NCBI GenBank assembly: GCA_964351025.1
Contig: CAYGLV010000003.1
Span: 1 to 64,000 of the forward strand
DNA from: CAYGLV01 sp964351025
Lineage (GTDB): Bacteria > Actinomycetota > Thermoleophilia > Gaiellales > Gaiellaceae
Direction of reading: 5' to 3'
DNA: 64,000 nt
This document shows, in pieces, positions 7,752-14,934 of this stretch. Positions within the stretch are counted from its first letter, which is position 1. Every line of letters begins with the position of its first letter. Position numbers and translations under genes: made by a program. A model generated the notes under the pieces. That model saw only the letters and a list, made by a program, of their open reading frames with translations. It made no database searches and was not told where the DNA came from.

Positions 7752-8765
7752 CTAGCTTGGCGGCTGGAACACGTCGGCGCCACACCCCGCCACGAGCGCG
7801 CCGAGGACGTCCTCGGCGACGACGGCGCGCAGGGAGGGGTGCGCGAGATCGACCTCGATGTCGGGCCACGACTCGAGCCCAAGCGAGCGTGCACCCTCGC
7901 TGGAGCCGAAGGACAGAAGAGTCGGAGCCGAAAAGACGCCCCGCCGACCGGTTTGGCGGCGGGCGATGCCTTCGATCTCGCGCAGCTCCTCGAGCGGATC
8001 GATGCGCACATTCGAGTCGGAGCCGATGCACAGCGGGATGCCGCGCTGCTCGATCCGTGCCGCAGGCAGGAAGCCGTCGGCGAGATCGGCCTCCGTCGTG
8101 GGGCAGGCGCAGATGCGTGCTCCCGCGGCCGCGACCAGGTCGAGCTCCGCGCCGTCCGCGTGGGTGGCGTGGACGATGGTCGTCTGCGGGCCGAGGCAAC
8201 CCAGGCGGTCGAGCAGCTCGATCGGCCGGCAGCCATGCTCGGCGAGGCATTCCTCGATCTCGCGTGCCTGCTCGTCGGCGTGGATGTGGAGGGGAAGACC
8301 TTCCTGATCGGCGTAGCGTCCGATCTCCTCCAGCCAGTCCGCAGGGCAGGCCCGGACGGAGTGGGGGGCAACGCCGACGGTTGCGCCGCCGGCACGCAGG
8401 GTTTCGACCTGGTCCAGGTAGACGGCGACGGATTCCTGGCGGAAGCGCTCGAGCCCGCCGCGGGCGTAGGCGACGTGCAGCAGGACGAGCTCCACGCCTG
8501 CTGCTGCGGCCGCCTCGAGCGCCGCGAGCGCCGCGGGTAGCCCGAGGTAGTGGAATTCGCCGACGGCGGTATACCCCGCGGCGCGCAGCTCGAGATAGGC
8601 GGCCTCGTATTCGCCGCGGACGAGATCCGGCGTCTGCCGCTCTGCCTCGGCGAGCATCGCCTCGCGCCAGGCCCAGAAGTCGCCGCCGCCCGCGCGGCCG
8701 CGCAGCCGACGCTGAAAGGTGTGACTGTGCGCGTCGACGAAGCCCGGCAGTGTCAGCGTGGCCAC
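7752..8765 (-). CDS. hutF: Formimidoylglutamate deiminase-like amidohydrolase (HutF family)
   Basis: HutF hydrolyses N-formimino-L-glutamate to N-formylglutamate and ammonia in histidine breakdown. The TIM-barrel metal motifs are present: FVDAHSHTFQRRLRG with FWAWRE, HIHADEQ followed by RPIELLDRLG, TTIVHATHAD, and CPTTEADLADGFLPA with IGSDSNVRIDPLEELREIE. The product, 337 residues from this start, is about 100 shorter than usual because the N-terminal beta-sandwich half is missing. The start is set at GTG 8765, 8 nt after a TAGCGT box; a GTG at 8786 would leave only 14 bases to the divergent pgsA. No other hut gene is in the window, so its real substrate beside rtcB is open. Confidence 0.78.
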   Translation of the reverse strand: MATLTLPGFVDAHSHTFQRRLRGRAGGGDFWAWREAMLAEAERQTPDLVRGEYEAAYLELRAAGYTAVGEFHYLGLPAALAALEAAAAAGVELVLLHVAYARGGLERFRQESVAVYLDQVETLRAGGATVGVAPHSVRACPADWLEEIGRYADQEGLPLHIHADEQAREIEECLAEHGCRPIELLDRLGCLGPQTTIVHATHADGAELDLVAAAGARICACPTTEADLADGFLPAARIEQRGIPLCIGSDSNVRIDPLEELREIEGIARRQTGRRGVFSAPTLLSFGSSEGARSLGLESWPDIEVDLAHPSLRAVVAEDVLGALVAGCGADVFQPPS

Positions 8766-8773
8766 CGGCGCCG

Positions 8774-8779
8774 ACGCTA
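8774..8779 (-). promoter_or_regulatory. -10-like hexamer TAGCGT for the hutF-archease-rtcB operon
   Basis: On the minus strand TAGCGT ends 8 nt before GTG 8765. It lies only a few bases from the oppositely directed pgsA box, forming a very compact divergent promoter pair. Confidence 0.4.
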
Positions 8780-8786
8780 GCACCAC

Positions 8787-8792
8787 TATCCT
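8787..8792 (+). promoter_or_regulatory. -10-like hexamer TATCCT before pgsA
   Basis: TATCCT ends 8 nt before the pgsA ATG at 8801. Confidence 0.45.
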
Positions 8793-8800
8793 TCGGTCGC

Positions 8801-9391
8801 ATGGCCGCCAGCGCCGTCTCTGCCCCGCTGCGACAGCTTCCGAACGCGCTCACGCTGCTGCGGGTCGTTCTCATCCCGGTGTTCGTGGCCGTCCTACTGG
8901 CGGCGGATGGCGGCGCGGCGAGCTGGCCCGCCGGGATCATCTTCGGCGTCGCCGGGGTCACCGACCAGGTGGACGGCTGGCTCGCGCGGCGCTGGCACGT
9001 CGAGTCGCGGTTCGGCACGCTCGCCGACCCGCTCGCCGACCGGCTGATGATCGATGCCGCGATCGTCCTCCTCTGGCTCGACGGGAAGCTTCCGTGGCCG
9101 GGGCTCGCGGTCATCCTGTTCCGCGACGTCCTGCTCGTGGGTGGCTACCGGCTCGTCGTCCCGCGCGGCTACGAGTTCTCGGTGACACGGCTCGGGAAGC
9201 TGGCCACCTGGCTCTTGTACATCGCGATCGGCTTCGTGCTCGTGACGTCCCGCGACACGGAGTGGCCTGAGTGGCTCTTCTGGGCCGGTGTCGCGCTCGC
9301 CGTCGTGGCGGGCGTCCAGTACCTGCTCAAGGCGCGTCGCGAGGTCGGCCGCGGCGTGCAGGGAGACGAGGGACGGGCGCGAAGAGAGTAA
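8801..9391 (+). CDS. pgsA: CDP-alcohol phosphatidyltransferase (PgsA type)
   Basis: An integral membrane enzyme that transfers a phosphatidyl group from CDP-diacylglycerol to glycerol-3-phosphate, or possibly another alcohol. The 196-residue protein has the diagnostic CDP-OH-P motif DQVDGWLARR...FGTLADPLADR with all four aspartates, plus about five hydrophobic helices. The ATG at 8801 is chosen because the motif lies at the expected distance and the upstream frame is low-complexity. In Mycobacterium a pgsA paralogue (pgsA2) likewise lies upstream of garA and a merR gene, which matches the next three genes here. Confidence 0.9.
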   Translation: MAASAVSAPLRQLPNALTLLRVVLIPVFVAVLLAADGGAASWPAGIIFGVAGVTDQVDGWLARRWHVESRFGTLADPLADRLMIDAAIVLLWLDGKLPWPGLAVILFRDVLLVGGYRLVVPRGYEFSVTRLGKLATWLLYIAIGFVLVTSRDTEWPEWLFWAGVALAVVAGVQYLLKARREVGRGVQGDEGRARRE

Positions 9392-9394
9392 AAG

Positions 9395-9437
9395 CCTCAA
9401 GCTGAGGTTGACCCCTTGGCCTTCCTGCTGCTTTACT
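9395..9437 (+). promoter_or_regulatory. Candidate promoter with palindromic operator for the rsiG-FHA-merR genes
   Basis: A palindrome CCTCA (9395-9399), spacer AGC, TGAGG (9403-9407) abuts a -35-like TTGACC (9408-9413). After an 18-base spacer comes TTTACT (9432-9437). The palindrome resembles sites bound by MerR-family regulators, and a MerR protein is encoded 760 bases downstream, so autoregulation is plausible. This is inference from spacing and symmetry only. Confidence 0.45.
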
Positions 9438-9465
9438 GAAGGTCACTCTCGTCCGCGAAAGGCTT

Positions 9466-9720
9466 ATGGAACCTCTTCCCGACCTTGCCACTCTCTCCGA
9501 CGACGAGCTGAAGAAGCTGATCGAGCAGCTCGAGCACGAGGAGAACGAGATCTCGTACCGCCGCCGGCTGCTGCAGGGCCGTGTCGACATCCTGCGCGCC
9601 GAGCGGAACGCGCGCCTCAAGCGGTCCGTCGAGGGGGGGACGGCGGAGCTTGCCGACGTCGGGAAGCTCGCCGACATCCTCTCAACGAAGGGAGCGCGCT
9701 CGGCGAAGGAAGAGGCGTGA
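9466..9720 (+). CDS. RsiG-like c-di-GMP-binding protein (single-motif form)
   Basis: An 84-residue, mostly helical protein of the family annotated as aerial mycelium formation protein or RsiG. Residues 26-41 fit the c-di-GMP signature E(x3)S(x2)R(x3)Q(x3)D exactly: E26, S30, R33, Q37, D41. In Streptomyces RsiG carries two motifs and holds the sporulation sigma factor WhiG when loaded with c-di-GMP. The Rubrobacter protein has one motif and acts as a homodimer; this one has one motif too. A sense/antisense coiled-coil dimer is therefore expected. No WhiG-type sigma factor is in the window, so the partner lies elsewhere. It is followed closely by the FHA and MerR genes. Confidence 0.82.
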   Translation: MEPLPDLATLSDDELKKLIEQLEHEENEISYRRRLLQGRVDILRAERNARLKRSVEGGTAELADVGKLADILSTKGARSAKEEA

Positions 9721-9745
9721 GCCGCCGGCTCCGGACGGGGTCGCT

Positions 9746-10201
9746 ATGAGCCACGTCTACTGCCCCGAGTGCGGCTTTCAGAACCCCGAGGCCGCGAACT
9801 ACTGCTCGAAGTGCGGCTCCATGCTCGCCAGGGACGAAAGCGGCGAAACGACGATGACCTTTGCACCCGAGGAAGCCGATGAGGCGCCTTCCCCCGTTGA
9901 CACCGGGATCGCCGGCCCGGCGCTCGTCGTGCGCTCGGGCGGCGGTAGGGCAGGAGAGAGCTTCGTTCCGTCCGACGAGCGAACACTGATCGGCCGGTCG
10001 CCGGAATGTGACGTGTTTCTCGATGACGTCACCGTGTCGCGTTGCCATGCCGAGCTCGTGCGCGCCGGTGGGACGTTCGTCATTCGCGACCTCGGCAGCC
10101 TGAACGGCACGTTCGTCAACCGAAGGCGGATCGAGTCCAAGGAGCTCGAGGACGACGACGAGCTCCAGATCGGCAAGTACCGCCTCGTCTTCCGGGGATG
10201 A
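9746..10201 (+). CDS. Zinc-ribbon plus FHA-domain protein, GarA/OdhI-like
   Basis: A 151-residue signalling protein. It begins with a zinc ribbon (C6, C9, C20, C23), then a short linker with ETT at residues 34-36, then an FHA domain (GRS at 83-85, SRCHAE at 98-103, SLNGTFVN at 118-125). In GarA and OdhI an ETT motif at this place is phosphorylated by Ser/Thr kinases, and the protein then folds onto its own FHA domain, switching its control of 2-oxoglutarate metabolism. The zinc ribbon is an addition to mycobacterial GarA. The gene overlaps merR by 4 bases (ATGA), as garA neighbours a merR gene in Mycobacterium. Confidence 0.88.
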   Translation: MSHVYCPECGFQNPEAANYCSKCGSMLARDESGETTMTFAPEEADEAPSPVDTGIAGPALVVRSGGGRAGESFVPSDERTLIGRSPECDVFLDDVTVSRCHAELVRAGGTFVIRDLGSLNGTFVNRRRIESKELEDDDELQIGKYRLVFRG

Positions 10202-10890
10202 GCACCGTCATCCGCACCGCCGGCGACAGGCGCCTGCTGACGATCGGCGCGGTCTGCGCCAGTCTGCAGGAGGAGTTCTCGGACGTCTCGATCTCGAAGA
10301 TCCGCTACCTCGAGGATCAGGGACTTGTGACGCCGCGGCGGACCCGTGGCGGCTACCGCCTCTTCAGCGACGAGGACGTCGAGCGGCTCCAGACGATCCT
10401 CCGCTTGCAGCGGGACGAGTTCATGCCTCTGCGCGTGATTCGGCAGCAGCTGTCGTCCGGGGCTGCGAGCGAGCGCCGCCGACGCCGCGGGCCGGGTCTC
10501 GGGGAGAGCGAGCGCGAGGTGGATCTCGCCGAGCTTTGCGAGCGCGCGTCCATCACGCCCGCGCTGGCCCGCGCGCTCGAGGAATACGGGCTCCTCACGC
10601 CGCGAATCGAGGCGGGCGAGCGCATCTACCGCGAGAGCGACGCCGACATCGCGGCGGCCAGCGGTCGGATGGCCCGCTTCGGCATCGACGCCCGCCACCT
10701 GCGCTCGTTCCAGAACGCCGCGGGGCGCGAGGCAGCGCTGCTCGAGCAACTCGTTGCGCCCGCGCTCAGGTCGCGCAACCCGGAGAGGCGCAAGGCCGGC
10801 CTCGACGACCTCCAGGCGCTTGCCGAGGCGGCGCAGGAGCTCTCGTCGCTCCTCTTCTGGCGCGACCTGCGGCAGCACTCGGCGCGGTAG
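10198..10890 (+). CDS. MerR-family regulator (FtsR/Rv1828 type)
   Basis: A 230-residue protein with an N-terminal winged helix-turn-helix of MerR type (about residues 14-80: LTIGAVCASLQEEF...IRYLEDQGLVTPRRTRGGYRLF) and a long helical effector region holding a second HTH-like segment (ITPALARALEEYGLLTP). This two-part layout is that of the actinobacterial group containing Rv1828 and corynebacterial FtsR, which acts on cell-division genes. There are no metal-binding cysteines. The start ATG overlaps the FHA stop. It may bind the palindrome at 9395-9407. Confidence 0.86.
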   Translation: MSTVIRTAGDRRLLTIGAVCASLQEEFSDVSISKIRYLEDQGLVTPRRTRGGYRLFSDEDVERLQTILRLQRDEFMPLRVIRQQLSSGAASERRRRRGPGLGESEREVDLAELCERASITPALARALEEYGLLTPRIEAGERIYRESDADIAAASGRMARFGIDARHLRSFQNAAGREAALLEQLVAPALRSRNPERRKAGLDDLQALAEAAQELSSLLFWRDLRQHSAR

Positions 10891-10893
10891 GCT
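10888..10893 (+). promoter_or_regulatory. -10-like hexamer TAGGCT before apt
   Basis: TAGGCT spans the merR stop codon and ends 6 nt before the apt GTG at 10900. Confidence 0.4.
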
Positions 10894-10899
10894 CTCACC

Positions 10900-11418
10900 G
10901 TGGAACTCGACCTCGCAGCCCGAATCCGGGACGTTCCGGACTTCCCGACGCCGGGCATCGTGTTCAAGGACCTGATGCCGCTGATCGTCGACCCGCTCTA
11001 CTTCCGGGAAGCCGTCGACCGCCTGACGGAGTGGGCGAGACCGATGAACCCCGACCTCATCCTCGGCGCGGAGGCACGTGGCTTCATCTTCGGGGCCCCG
11101 CTCGCGTACCTCCTCGGTGCAGGCTTCGTCGCCGCCCGAAAGCCGGGCAAGCTCCCCCGGAAAACGGTGCAGGCGACCTACGAGCTGGAGTACGGCACCG
11201 AGACGCTCGAGGTGCACGCCGACGCGATCGGCCCCGGCTCGCGAGTGATCGTGCTCGATGACGTTCTCGCGACCGGCGGCACGGCGAAGGCCAAGTGCGG
11301 CCTGGTCGAGACGCTGGGCGGCGAAGTCGTCGGGGTCGGGTTCGTCGTCGAGCTGACCTTCCTGCACGGCCGCGAACGGCTGGGCGGCTACGACATCCAC
11401 TCGCTGGTCTCGTTCTAG
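10900..11418 (+). CDS. apt: Adenine phosphoribosyltransferase
   Basis: Converts adenine and PRPP to AMP in purine salvage. The 172-residue product has the family start RIRDVPDFPTPGIVFKDLMPLI, GAEARGFIFG, RKPGKLPRKT, and the PRPP-binding loop VIVLDDVLATGGTAKA. Length and motifs are standard. The start codon is GTG, nine bases after the merR stop. It fits with the nucleoside importer, nucleoside hydrolase and ribokinase encoded near 42-52 kb, which would release free bases. Confidence 0.96.
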   Translation: MELDLAARIRDVPDFPTPGIVFKDLMPLIVDPLYFREAVDRLTEWARPMNPDLILGAEARGFIFGAPLAYLLGAGFVAARKPGKLPRKTVQATYELEYGTETLEVHADAIGPGSRVIVLDDVLATGGTAKAKCGLVETLGGEVVGVGFVVELTFLHGRERLGGYDIHSLVSF

Positions 11419-11480
11419 CCGGCACATTCCCTGCTGTGAGGGGTGCGTGATCCGTCCGGCCTGCCGATTAGAAGGTCGGT

Positions 11481-12080
11481 ATGTACGACGCGCTCACGAG
11501 CACCTGGTCGTTCTCCTGCCCGACACGCGGCGGGGCGCGTGTCGCGCTCTCGGCGTTCCGACAGCTCGAGCGCCTGCCCGGAGCGACGCATCCCGCCGTC
11601 TACCGCATCCGCTTCGACTGCGGCTGTGGCGACGAGCACCTCGGCCTCCTCTCGCACGACGACCTAGACTGGGCACCGCTCGGGGCAGGCGCCGGCACCT
11701 TCGTCAACCTGATGACGTCTCGTTCCGAGCACGCGGGCGCTGAGCTCCTCGACCTGGCCGCATCGCGCATCCGGGCGGGGGACTGGCCGTGGAGCTTCTT
11801 CTGCTACCGGGAAGGGCGGCCCCGCCCGGCCTACCCGTCATCGTTCCTGCTCGTCGCGCCGGGCGGCTGCTCGCTCGGCATCGCGGTGTGTTGCCCGGAA
11901 TGCGGCGCAGTCTCGGTCAACCTCGTCACGCCGGAGCACGTGGGGGTTCCGTTCAGGAACGACACGCGCATCGGTGTGGTCGAGCACGTTTTCGGCCGCG
12001 ACGCGCTCTCCACGGTCGACGAGTTCCGCTCCGAGCTCAACTCGGCACGGTTCGACGAGAGGCGGCTGGATCTGCCGTGA
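11481..12080 (+). CDS. Conserved-looking cysteine-rich protein of unknown function
   Basis: I do not recognise this 199-residue protein. It has two cysteine clusters that could bind zinc: an early part with SFSCPTRGG and FDCGCGDEHLGLL (about residues 10-55) and a later VCCPECGAVSVNLVTPEHVG. No signal peptide or membrane segment is evident. The ATG at 11481 follows a purine-rich stretch. Codon usage is like that of the neighbours, and the reverse frame has only short ORFs, so it is a real gene. It may be a clade-specific metal-binding or nucleic-acid-associated protein; this is a guess from the cysteines. Confidence 0.7.
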   Translation: MYDALTSTWSFSCPTRGGARVALSAFRQLERLPGATHPAVYRIRFDCGCGDEHLGLLSHDDLDWAPLGAGAGTFVNLMTSRSEHAGAELLDLAASRIRAGDWPWSFFCYREGRPRPAYPSSFLLVAPGGCSLGIAVCCPECGAVSVNLVTPEHVGVPFRNDTRIGVVEHVFGRDALSTVDEFRSELNSARFDERRLDLP

Positions 12081-12151
12081 AGAGCCGGTACGACCGCTTC
12101 CCTGAGAGGGGGGATCACTCAGATCCTCCTTCTCAGCCGATACGGAGGGAG

Positions 12152-12304
12152 ATGGACGCCGCCTCTCTTCTCCTGTTGCATTGCTTCGCCCTCGACTTCG
12201 CCGAGCGGCGGGAGCCCGCCCGCGTGCGCCTCGACGCGCAGATCGGGCACGAGTTCGCCTCGCAGCTCGTTGCGGCTTTGACGACGCGTTCTCGCGTCAG
12301 CTAG
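12152..12304 (+). CDS. Small ORF, 50 residues, unknown function
   Basis: A short ORF (MDAASLLLLHCFALDFAERR...TTRSRVS) preceded by GGAGG only 3 nt from its ATG. What argues for it is its end: its TAG shares the palindrome CTAG with the stop of the convergent gene at 12301-12504. At least six other convergent pairs in this window end in exactly that way. No domain is seen; the hydrophobic start is too short for a clear signal peptide. Existence is uncertain. Confidence 0.38.
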   Translation: MDAASLLLLHCFALDFAERREPARVRLDAQIGHEFASQLVAALTTRSRVS

Positions 12305-12504
12305 GTCACGCGCCGGCCGGGGTGCTCCTCGCCCCGCAGCCGGACATACACGAAGATCACGCCGCCCGCGACGAGCGAGAGGATGAACGCCGTCGCTCCT
12401 CCGACGCCGATCGACAGCATCCCGAGCCAGAGGTAGAGGAAGAAGACGACCGACCAGACAAACGAGATGACGCCGTGGTCGAAGCTCGGAAACCGGAGGT
12501 GCAT
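12301..12504 (-). CDS. Small two-helix membrane protein
   Basis: A 67-residue protein with two hydrophobic helices (about 12-30 and 34-53: FVWSVVFFLYLWLGMLSIG and ATAFILSLVAGGVIFVYVRL) and a short basic tail. This layout is common among small actinobacterial membrane proteins of unknown role. It is isolated, with a 283-base gap between its start and uppP. That gap (12505-12787) holds an exact 7-bp hairpin at 12682-12698 and otherwise nothing I can name. Confidence 0.6.
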   Translation of the reverse strand: MHLRFPSFDHGVISFVWSVVFFLYLWLGMLSIGVGGATAFILSLVAGGVIFVYVRLRGEEHPGRRVT

Positions 12505-12775
12505 CGCGGCGATCCTAGCGGAGGCGACGCGGTCGGAACACTGAAGGGGTACGGGACCACGAATTCACCGAGCCGGTGGCGCTTTCGTCCACCCAACCCG
12601 CTGACATTCCGCTTTCGCGTACCGCCGGCAAGCTGAGCTTCGACCTAGTAGCGCTCCGTGCTCGGTGCACGCGCAAACCTACGACCTGCGGCAGGTCGAG
12701 CGCAAGCGCAAGCCGGAGCAGATCGTCGCACTTTGCGGGTTTTTCATAGCCCGTCGCCGGGGAGCGTGGGAACCG

Positions 12776-12781
12776 TAGGAT
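12776..12781 (+). promoter_or_regulatory. -10-like hexamer TAGGAT before uppP
   Basis: TAGGAT ends 6 nt before the uppP GTG at 12788. Confidence 0.45.
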
Positions 12782-12787
12782 GGCTCC

Positions 12788-13726
12788 GTGGGCCGCCGCA
12801 CAGTAGCCGCCGTCGCCGGAGCGGCCTTGCTCGTCGCGTTCGCGCTCGCTGCCGCTGGAGTGGGGGAGGAGGCGGGTGCGCTTTCCAACTGGCAGGCGCT
12901 GGCGCTGGGGTTCGTGCAGGGCGCGACGGAGCTGCTGCCGATCTCCTCGTCGGGACATCTCATCGTCGTTCCATGGCTTGCCGGCTGGACGTACCTGGAA
13001 CAGCACGACGCCTACAACCAGACATTCGACGTCGCGCTTCACCTGGGTACGCTCGTCGCCGTCGTTGCGTACTTCTGGGCAGACGCGCTGCGGCTCCTGG
13101 GGGCCTGGCTTCACAGCGTGCGGCGACACAGGATCGAGACGCCGGACGAGCGGGTGGCGTGGTTCGTCTTCGTCGCGACTATCCCGGCGGCCCTCGCCGG
13201 CGCTCTCGGGGAGAGCCTGATCGCCGAGCACCTGGGCGAGCCGTGGCAGATCGCGATCCTATTGGCCCTCTTCGCCGGAATCCTGTGGTGGGCCGACCGG
13301 CGCCCGCAGCGCCGCGAGATGAGCGACCTCGGCCTGGTCGCAGCGGCCGGAATGGGGCTCGCGCAGAGCCTCGCCCTCATGCCCGGAGTCTCACGATCGG
13401 GGATCACGATCACGGCGGGACGCCTGCTCGGTCTCGACCGGGACTCGGCGGCGCGCTTCTCCTTTCTGCTTCTGATCCCGACGGTTCTCGGCGCCGTCGT
13501 CTACAAGGGATTGAAGGACGTAGCCTTCGGCACCCTGCCGGCCGGATGGGTGGGGCCGTTCGCGGTCGGCACGATCGCAGCGGCCGGTAGCGGCCTGCTC
13601 GCGGTCTCGGCGCTGCTCGGGTATGTGCGCCGGCACGACTACTCGCTGTTCGTCGTCTACCGCCTGCTCGCTGCGGCCGCGGTCCTCCTACTGATCGCAA
13701 CCGGCGTGCGCGCAGCGACGTTCTAG
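12788..13726 (+). CDS. uppP: Undecaprenyl-diphosphatase
   Basis: BacA/UppP removes a phosphate from undecaprenyl diphosphate, recycling the lipid carrier for peptidoglycan and surface polysaccharides; overexpression gives bacitracin resistance. The 312-residue polytopic protein has both active-site motifs, LGFVQGATELLPISSSGHL and LMPGVSRSGITITAGRLLGL, and about eight hydrophobic segments. A GTG start lies 6 nt after a TAGGAT box. The first 30 residues form an extra hydrophobic helix before the usual family start. It functions with the isoprenoid enzyme IspG and the wall-precursor genes in this window. Confidence 0.95.
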   Translation: MGRRTVAAVAGAALLVAFALAAAGVGEEAGALSNWQALALGFVQGATELLPISSSGHLIVVPWLAGWTYLEQHDAYNQTFDVALHLGTLVAVVAYFWADALRLLGAWLHSVRRHRIETPDERVAWFVFVATIPAALAGALGESLIAEHLGEPWQIAILLALFAGILWWADRRPQRREMSDLGLVAAAGMGLAQSLALMPGVSRSGITITAGRLLGLDRDSAARFSFLLLIPTVLGAVVYKGLKDVAFGTLPAGWVGPFAVGTIAAAGSGLLAVSALLGYVRRHDYSLFVVYRLLAAAAVLLLIATGVRAATF

Positions 13727-13743
13727 CGCCCCTGCGGAGCCGA

Positions 13744-13767
13744 CCGGCGGGGAGGCAGACCCGCCGG
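13744..13767 (+). terminator. Hairpin downstream of uppP
   Basis: Exact 8-bp stem CCGGCGGG with CCCGCCGG around an 8-nt loop, 17 bases after the uppP stop and before the sigma gene. It lacks a T-tract. Confidence 0.5.
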
Positions 13768-13809
13768 GAGCTCATCTTCTGCAGCTTGACATAACACCGC
13801 TTATCGCGC

Positions 13810-14934
13810 GTGCCCCTAGACACGGGCTTTGCGTGGAGGCAAGCTCTTCCAGGCACAGTGGACACCGACGACCGCACGCCCCGGACCAGCGCGGACATCG
13901 AGCAGTTCCTCAGGAGCGACGACGTCCGCGCGCTGCTGGAGGCCGCCGAGCAGTCTGGCTTGCTGCGCACGGCGGAGCTCGCCGAGCTCGTCGAGGGACA
14001 CGAGCTCGATCCATTCGAGCAGGACGCTCTCGCGCGGGAGCTCGAACAGCGCGGGATCGAAGTGCTTGAGCACGCCGCGGCGGAGATCGAGGTCGCCGTC
14101 TCTTCACAGGAGTCCACCACGGATGCCCTGCAGCTCTTTCTCCGGGAAGCGGGCCGCCACGCGCTCCTCACGGCCGCCCAGGAGGTCGCGCTCGCGAAGC
14201 GGATCGAACGTGGCGACGAGGCTGCAAAGCAGAGGATGATCCAGGCAAACCTCCGTCTCGTCGTATCGATCGCGAAGAACTACCGCAACCAGGGGCTGCC
14301 GTTCCTCGACCTCATCCAGGAGGGCACCCTCGGGCTCATCCGCGCCGTGGAGAAGTTCGACTGGCGCCGTGGTTTCAAGTTCTCCACCTACGCCACGTGG
14401 TGGATCCGGCAGGCCGTCGCTCGCGCGCTGGCCGACAAGGCGCGCACGATCCGCATGCCGGTGCACATCGTCGAGCGGCTGCAGAAGATCAACCGCGCGG
14501 AGCGGACGCTCTGGCCCCAGCTCGGCCGTGAGCCGACCGTCGCGGAGATCGCCGACGAGGCCTCGCTGCTCGTCCAGCAGGTGCACGATGTGCGCGCCGC
14601 AGCTCGCGCATCGACGAGCCTTGACCAACCGGTCGGAGACGCCGAGGACGCCGTCTTCGGAGACTTCGTCGCCGGCGACGGTCCCCTCCCGGAGGAAGAA
14701 GTCGAGCAGGCGCTGCGCCGCCAGGCGCTCGCGCAGGCGCTCCGGACGCTCACGGACCGCGAGCGTGAGGTGGTGGCCATGCGCTACGGGCTCGCCGACG
14801 CGGAGCCGCAGACGCTGGAAGAGATCGGCCGCCGGCTCGGATTGACCCGCGAGCGCGTTCGCCAGATCGAGCTGGAGTCGCTCAGGCGCCTCGCGACGCT
14901 ACGCGAGATGCAGGCAGTCGAGAGCTCGACGTGA
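13810..14934 (+). CDS. sigA: Primary-type RNA polymerase sigma factor (SigA-like)
   Basis: A 374-residue sigma-70 protein. Residues about 30-90 resemble the sigma 1.1 acidic helical domain, which argues for the housekeeping factor. Region 1.2 starts at DALQLFLREAGRHALL. Region 2 carries LRLVVSIAKNYRNQGLPFLDLIQEG and YATWWIRQAVARAL; region 3 RMPVHIVERLQKI; region 4 TLEEIGRRLGLTRERVRQIE. The GTG at 13810 has no clear ribosome-binding site; GTG 13858 is an alternative that keeps all domains. The last 53 bases overlap the convergent phosphatase gene. A second sigma gene follows, like the sigA/sigB arrangement in mycobacteria. Confidence 0.9.
   Translation: MPLDTGFAWRQALPGTVDTDDRTPRTSADIEQFLRSDDVRALLEAAEQSGLLRTAELAELVEGHELDPFEQDALARELEQRGIEVLEHAAAEIEVAVSSQESTTDALQLFLREAGRHALLTAAQEVALAKRIERGDEAAKQRMIQANLRLVVSIAKNYRNQGLPFLDLIQEGTLGLIRAVEKFDWRRGFKFSTYATWWIRQAVARALADKARTIRMPVHIVERLQKINRAERTLWPQLGREPTVAEIADEASLLVQQVHDVRAAARASTSLDQPVGDAEDAVFGDFVAGDGPLPEEEVEQALRRQALAQALRTLTDREREVVAMRYGLADAEPQTLEEIGRRLGLTRERVRQIELESLRRLATLREMQAVESST

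Noticed and set aside
7757..8800. A long N-terminal extension of PgsA
   Set aside because: It reads antisense through hutF with low-complexity Arg-rich sequence; the family start fits ATG 8801.
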